Shown here one piece after another: positions 62,914-64,000 of a DNA stretch of 64,000 bases. Both the position numbers and the translations under genes were made by a program. Every line of letters starts with the position of its first letter. The stretch's first letter is position 1. Source of the stretch: Lysobacter enzymogenes (GTDB lineage: Bacteria; Pseudomonadota; Gammaproteobacteria; Xanthomonadales; Xanthomonadaceae); NCBI RefSeq assembly GCF_900106525.1, contig NZ_FNOG01000002.1, positions 659,563-723,562 of the forward strand, in the 5' to 3' direction. A model generated the notes under the pieces. The model saw only the letters and a program-made list of their open reading frames with translations, was not told the origin of the DNA and did not search any database.

Positions 62914-63321
62914 ATGGGCATGATCAGCGAGTTCAAAGAGTTCATTGCGCGCGGCAACGTGGTCGATCTGGCCGTCGGCGTCGTCATCGGCGCGGCCTTC
63001 GGCAAGATCGTCACCGCCCTGGTCGACGGCATCGTCATGCCGACCATCGGCTACATCACCGGCGGGGTCAGCGTCACCGACTGGAAGTACGTGCTCAAGC
63101 CCTCGCAGCTGGACGCGGCGGGCAAGGAAGTGGCGGCGGAAGTGGCGATCAAGTACGGCGCCTTCCTGCAGACCGCGATCGATTTCGTCCTGATCGCGTT
63201 CGTGATCTTCATCTTCCTCAAGGCCTACAACAAGGTGCGCAAGCCGGCCGACGCGGCGCCGGCGGCGACGCCGGAAGACGTGCTGCTGCTGCGCGAGATC
63301 CGCGATTCGCTGAAGAAGTAA
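62914..63321 (+). CDS. mscL: Large-conductance mechanosensitive channel
   Basis: The 135-residue inner-membrane protein forms a pentameric pore that opens under hypo-osmotic stress. It has the amphipathic start MISEFKEFIARGNVVDLAVG, TM1 (VVIGAAFGKIVTALVDGIVM), the periplasmic loop, TM2 (FVLIAFVIFIFLKAYNKVR) and the cytosolic helix (EDVLLLREIRDSL). Full length, with its own terminator. Confidence 0.97.
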   Translation: MGMISEFKEFIARGNVVDLAVGVVIGAAFGKIVTALVDGIVMPTIGYITGGVSVTDWKYVLKPSQLDAAGKEVAAEVAIKYGAFLQTAIDFVLIAFVIFIFLKAYNKVRKPADAAPAATPEDVLLLREIRDSLKK

Positions 63322-63343
63322 GCCAGCCGCGCACGCTCCATCG

Positions 63344-63368
63344 AAGGCCGCCACCCTGTGGCGGCCTT
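63344..63368 (+). terminator. Terminator of mscL
   Basis: AAGGCCGCCAC and GTGGCGGCCTT form an 11-bp stem with loop CCT; only a weak T-run follows. Confidence 0.65.
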
Positions 63369-63392
63369 CTTCGTTTCCAACCCAGACCGCTC

Positions 63393-63875
63393 ATGACCGA
63401 CAAGACCGCATCCACCGACGCCTATTGGCGCGACTACCTCGACCACGCCGGCGCCATAGCCGACGACTACGCGGTGTGCAGCTTCGGCGACAACCCGCGC
63501 GACGCCGCCGAGCTGGCGGCGCTGGTGCTGGCGGGGACCAAGCGCGCGACCGCTTCGCTGGCGCGCGATTACCCGGCCGACGGCCTGCCGCGCGTGGGCG
63601 ACCATGTCGTCGTGGTCGACGGCGACGGGCGGCCGTGCTGCCTCTGGCGCACCAGCGAGATCCAGATCAAGCCGATGCGCGAGGTCGACGCGGCCTTCGC
63701 CTGGGACGAAGGCGAAGGCGACCGCAGCCGCGAGGACTGGCTGCGCGGCCACCGCGACTACTTCAGCGCGCAGGCGCGGCGCGAGGGCTTCGCGTTCGAC
63801 GACGGCATCGAGGTGGTGTTCGAGCGGTTCCGCATCGTCTGGCCGCTGCGGCTTGCCGATGCCGCGGTGGATTGA
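63393..63875 (+). CDS. ASCH-domain protein
   Basis: The 160-residue soluble protein has the ASCH (PUA-like) core: VLAGTKRATASLARDYPADG with the conserved GxK, VGDHVVVVDGDGRPCCLWRT and FERFRIVWPL. The DWLRGHRDYFSAQARREGF helix is typical of the larger members. ASCH proteins bind RNA or act as small hydrolases such as N4-acetylcytidine amidohydrolase; the role here is open. Confidence 0.9.
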   Translation: MTDKTASTDAYWRDYLDHAGAIADDYAVCSFGDNPRDAAELAALVLAGTKRATASLARDYPADGLPRVGDHVVVVDGDGRPCCLWRTSEIQIKPMREVDAAFAWDEGEGDRSREDWLRGHRDYFSAQARREGFAFDDGIEVVFERFRIVWPLRLADAAVD

Positions 63876-63930
63876 GCCGGGGGCCGAGGCGTTCGTGCGG
63901 TAAGCGGCCGGCGTCGGCGATCGATGGGCG

Positions 63931-64000
63931 CGGTCGCGGCTCGCGCCGCTCCTACAGGGAGCGTTCGCAAATGCCGCCTGGGCCCCTGTAGGAGCGGCGC
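63931..64000. repeat. Palindromic repeat family B at the right edge
   Basis: The reverse unit GGCTCGCGCCGCTCCTACAG (63938-63957) and the forward unit CTGTAGGAGCGGCGC (63986-64000), cut by the window end, form an inverted pair. Confidence 0.85.

Overview
The window is about 70% GC over most of its length and looks like a chromosome segment of a Xanthomonadaceae bacterium, most likely Lysobacter or a close relative. The basis is gene content: an S-adenosylhomocysteine (SAH) riboswitch before ahcY, many secreted hydrolases, an XVIPCD-type type IV effector with its lipoprotein partner, a complete wsp operon, and several families of palindromic intergenic repeats typical of this family. The genus is inferred from these features, not from a database match.

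Layout. 1-3.2 kb: 5' part of an S9 peptidase gene (minus), then promoter, SAH riboswitch, ahcY and terminator. 3.3-11.6 kb: a lower-GC rhs locus on the minus strand. It has one intact secreted Rhs protein, a translationally coupled small membrane protein (probable immunity), and behind it at least two decayed rhs-core fragments with orphan tips and small membrane or soluble genes. 11.8-16.5 kb: LytS/LytTR-type two-component pair, alpha/beta hydrolase, GNAT, metF. 16.5-28.5 kb: secreted metzincin, DUF4124 protein, ilvE, a ColRS-like two-component pair, a candidate small RNA, rimK with a retropepsin-like partner, and small enzymes including a frameshifted glyoxalase. 29-37.4 kb: wspABCDEFR, a surface-sensing chemosensory operon ending in a GGDEF diguanylate cyclase.

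37.7-48.1 kb is the accessory region: a two-gene unknown cassette with a conserved Cys/His signature, an effector/immunity pair for the Xanthomonadales-like type IV secretion system, a broken UvrD-like helicase cut by an IS3-family remnant, a compact four-gene operon (unknown protein, QueC-like protein, XRE-ImmA/IrrE protein, PIN protein), a degenerate XRE gene, a dead tyrosine integrase, and tRNA-Gly(CCC). The four-gene operon is the best candidate for an undescribed system: all genes overlap, it has an AT-rich promoter with an inverted repeat over the -10, and its neighbours are mobile-element debris and defence-like fragments.

48.3-64 kb: GDSL-esterase autotransporter, thiS separated by 6.8 kb from thiG-trmB, and between them a CehA-type metallohydrolase, a PLC-like secreted protein and a TonB-dependent receptor. 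Then an SLC13 permease, Rieske protein, FAH hydrolase, mscL and an ASCH protein. Palindromic repeat families sit in many of the intergenic gaps.
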